Of a stretch of DNA of 8,294 nt, positions 7,397 through 8,294 are shown in pieces. Made by a program: the position numbers and the translations under genes. Source of the DNA: Rhodanobacteraceae bacterium (GTDB taxonomy: Bacteria; Pseudomonadota; Gammaproteobacteria; Xanthomonadales; Rhodanobacteraceae); assembly GCA_025928735.1 (NCBI GenBank), contig JAICIW010000077.1:1-8294 (forward strand), written 5' to 3'. The notes beneath the pieces were generated by a model. That model saw nothing but the letters and a program-made list of their open reading frames with translations. It made no database searches and was not told the DNA's origin. The first letter of the stretch is position 1, and each line of letters starts with the position of its first letter.

Positions 7397-7427
7397 TTGG
7401 CGTCCTTCACGGACGCGGGACTACACT
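7397..7427 (+). promoter_or_regulatory. Possible promoter and hairpin before the ferritin-like gene
   Basis: In the 103-base gap after thiC, TTGGCG (7397-7402) and TACACT (7422-7427) are separated by 19 bases and could be a weak promoter starting near 7434. GCGTCC (7400-7405) and GGACGC (7411-7416) form a perfect 6-bp stem with a 5-base loop inside that spacer, with no T-run. The stem may instead mark the 3' end of thiC mRNA. Confidence 0.3.
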
Positions 7428-7464
7428 TGCCATCCAGCAACATGACACGCGAAGGAGTGATGCG

Positions 7465-8046
7465 ATGGCCACCAAGAAACCGTTCCTCAGCGACATCAAG
7501 GCGATCCAGAAACGCGCGCGCGAACAGATCCACAAGGGGGCGATCACCGATGGCTACAAGGCCGACCGCAAGGAAGTGATCAAGCTGTTGAACGAGGCGC
7601 TGGCAACCGAGATCGTGTGCGTGTTGCGCTACAAGTACCACTACTTCATGGCTTCGGGCATCAACGCGCAAAGCGTCGCGGCTGAATTCCTCGAACATGC
7701 GAACGAAGAACAGGGCCACGCGGACCAGATCGCCGAGCGCATCACCCAGTTGGAGGGAACGCCCAATCTGTCGCCCGAAGGCCTGCAGACGCGCAGTCAT
7801 TCGGAGTACGTCGAGGGCGACGATCTGGTGGACATGATCAAGGAGAACCTGGTTGCCGAGCGCATCGCGATCGAAACCTACAGCGAGATGGTGCGCTATC
7901 TCGGCAGCGACGATCCGACCACCCGCCGGATGATGGAAGAAATCCTCGCGGTGGAAGAAGAACACGCCGAAGACATGAGCACGCTGCTCGAACAGCTCGG
8001 TCACAAGGGCGAACCCGCCAAGGCGCGACCGGGAAAGAGCGGCTGA
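7465..8046 (+). CDS. Ferritin-like diiron protein (bacterioferritin superfamily)
   Basis: Four-helix-bundle protein with a complete bacterioferritin-type diiron ligand set, 193 residues. Candidate ligands are Glu49 (helix A, LATEIV), Glu82 and His85 (EEQGH), Glu132 (VAERIAIE), and Glu164 and His167 (EEEH). The segment HADQIAERITQLEGTPNL closely tracks the bacterioferritin helix B-C region. The haem ligand Met52 of E. coli bacterioferritin, one residue after the helix-B Glu, is Gln83 here, so haem binding by that route is unlikely. About 35 basic residues precede the bundle and a charged tail follows (PAKARPGKSG); both exceed the 158-residue E. coli protein. Likely roles are ferroxidase, iron storage or oxidative-stress protection. 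Whether it forms a 24-mer, a 12-mer or a small oligomer is unknown. The ATG at 7465 is set by GAAGGAG (7451-7457), seven bases upstream; longer in-frame extensions lack a site and run into thiC. Symbol withheld. Confidence 0.85.
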   Translation: MATKKPFLSDIKAIQKRAREQIHKGAITDGYKADRKEVIKLLNEALATEIVCVLRYKYHYFMASGINAQSVAAEFLEHANEEQGHADQIAERITQLEGTPNLSPEGLQTRSHSEYVEGDDLVDMIKENLVAERIAIETYSEMVRYLGSDDPTTRRMMEEILAVEEEHAEDMSTLLEQLGHKGEPAKARPGKSG

Positions 8047-8065
8047 ACCAAAGCGGACGCGTGTG

Positions 8066-8120
8066 GCGCCAACGAGCGCGGATCAGCACGCCGTCGCGTT
8101 GATCCGCGCCTGGCGCGTTT
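8066..8120 (+). terminator. Large hairpin, likely terminator of the ferritin-like gene
   Basis: A two-part stem: GCGCCA (8066-8071) pairs with TGGCGC (8111-8116), and GCGCGGATCA (8076-8085) pairs exactly with TGATCCGCGC (8100-8109). One further G-T and one C-G pair extend it inward to a 10-base loop. GTTTCC follows at 8117-8122, a short T-tract. Its position 20 bases after the stop codon suggests transcription termination. The right arm carries one copy of a 12-base repeat found again at 8165-8176. Confidence 0.55.
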
Positions 8121-8176
8121 CCGCAGGCTGGAAAATGTCGCGGCACGGGTCGTTTTTGCCGGACCGCGTTGATCCG
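8095..8176 (+). repeat. 12-base direct repeat CGCGTTGATCCG
   Basis: CGCGTTGATCCG occurs exactly at 8095-8106, within the hairpin, and at 8165-8176, upstream of the last gene; a partial inverted copy, CGGATCA, is at 8079-8085. The second copy lies about 45-56 bases before the predicted start of the downstream gene. It may be an operator half-site pair or remnants of a dispersed palindrome. Confidence 0.45.
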
Positions 8177-8208
8177 TGAATTTGCGACACGAATACAACG
8201 CCGTCCGT

Positions 8209-8214
8209 TATGCT
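8209..8214 (+). promoter_or_regulatory. Predicted -10 element of the last gene
   Basis: TATGCT sits 10-15 bases before the ATG at 8224, in the same sequence setting (GTTATRCT) as the waaA promoter. No good -35 is seen; TTGCGA at 8182-8187 is too far away, with a 21-base spacer. The implied start is near 8221, which would make the ATG at 8224 almost leaderless and favours the in-frame ATG at 8236. Confidence 0.35.
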
Positions 8215-8223
8215 GCGCCGCGC

Positions 8224-8294
8224 ATGAACACTGGAATGCCTTCTGATTCGCCATGGCGCTGGCTGGCGCTGTGGTTCGTGCTGCTGCTGCCGCT
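8224..8294 (+). CDS. N-terminus of an unidentified membrane or exported protein (3' truncated)
   Basis: The frame from ATG 8224 stays open to the window end and encodes 23 full codons, MNTGMPSDSPWRWLALWFVLLLPL counting the final partial codon (CTN is always Leu). A short polar start, one Arg flanked by Trp, then an uninterrupted hydrophobic run (LALWFVLLLPL) is what a signal peptide or first transmembrane helix looks like. An in-frame ATG at 8236 is an alternative start and fits the predicted promoter better. The family cannot be recognised from this fragment, so no function is proposed. Confidence 0.5.
   Translation, partial: MNTGMPSDSPWRWLALWFVLLLP

Noticed and set aside
8141..8161. CGGCA/TGCCG hairpin with TTTTT as a terminator
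   Set aside because: The T-run lies inside the loop rather than after the stem, so it does not have intrinsic-terminator geometry on either strand.

Overview
The window looks like chromosomal core DNA from a high-GC gammaproteobacterium, most likely of the Xanthomonadales (Rhodanobacteraceae/Xanthomonadaceae type). This rests on the GC-rich codon use, the protein sequences, and the neighbourhood waaA / tolC / PCMT-like gene / thiC, which as I recall occurs in related pseudomonad and xanthomonad genomes. The genus assignment is inference. I see no insertion sequence, phage gene, tRNA, rRNA or CRISPR array.

Layout, left to right. (1) The 3' part of tpx (thiol peroxidase, 5' end outside the window). 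(2) waaA/kdtA (Kdo transferase of lipid A-core synthesis) with its own promoter. (3) On the minus strand, a two-gene unit read from 4129 down to 1969: a PCMT-family methyltransferase-like gene followed by tolC, an outer-membrane efflux/secretion channel. It converges with waaA across only 22 bases. (4) A 366-base divergent control region with several inverted repeats and two promoters. (5) A plus-strand TetR/AcrR-family regulator with an AefR-like C-terminal half. (6) A 352-base leader region with a clear TPP riboswitch. (7) thiC (HMP-P synthase, thiamine biosynthesis). (8) A ferritin-like diiron protein of the bacterioferritin superfamily that lacks the haem-ligand Met. (9) A 177-base spacer with a large terminator-like hairpin. 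(10) The first codons of a hydrophobic protein that runs off the window.

The genes do not form one pathway. waaA and tolC both serve the outer membrane. The TetR regulator is divergent from the PCMT-like/tolC unit and is a reasonable candidate to control it, or itself, or both. thiC is under its own riboswitch. tpx and the ferritin-like protein are unrelated peroxide- and iron-handling genes.

I found no convincing previously undescribed system. The points most worth a second look are non-coding or subtle: a perfect 9-bp hairpin that overlaps the 5' strand of riboswitch helix P1 and could compete with it; a cluster of CGGACA motifs, including a perfect 10-bp inverted repeat, upstream of the TetR gene; a PCMT-family protein whose substrate-loop Thr-Ile-Ser is replaced; and a dispersed repeat that supplies the last codons of waaA.
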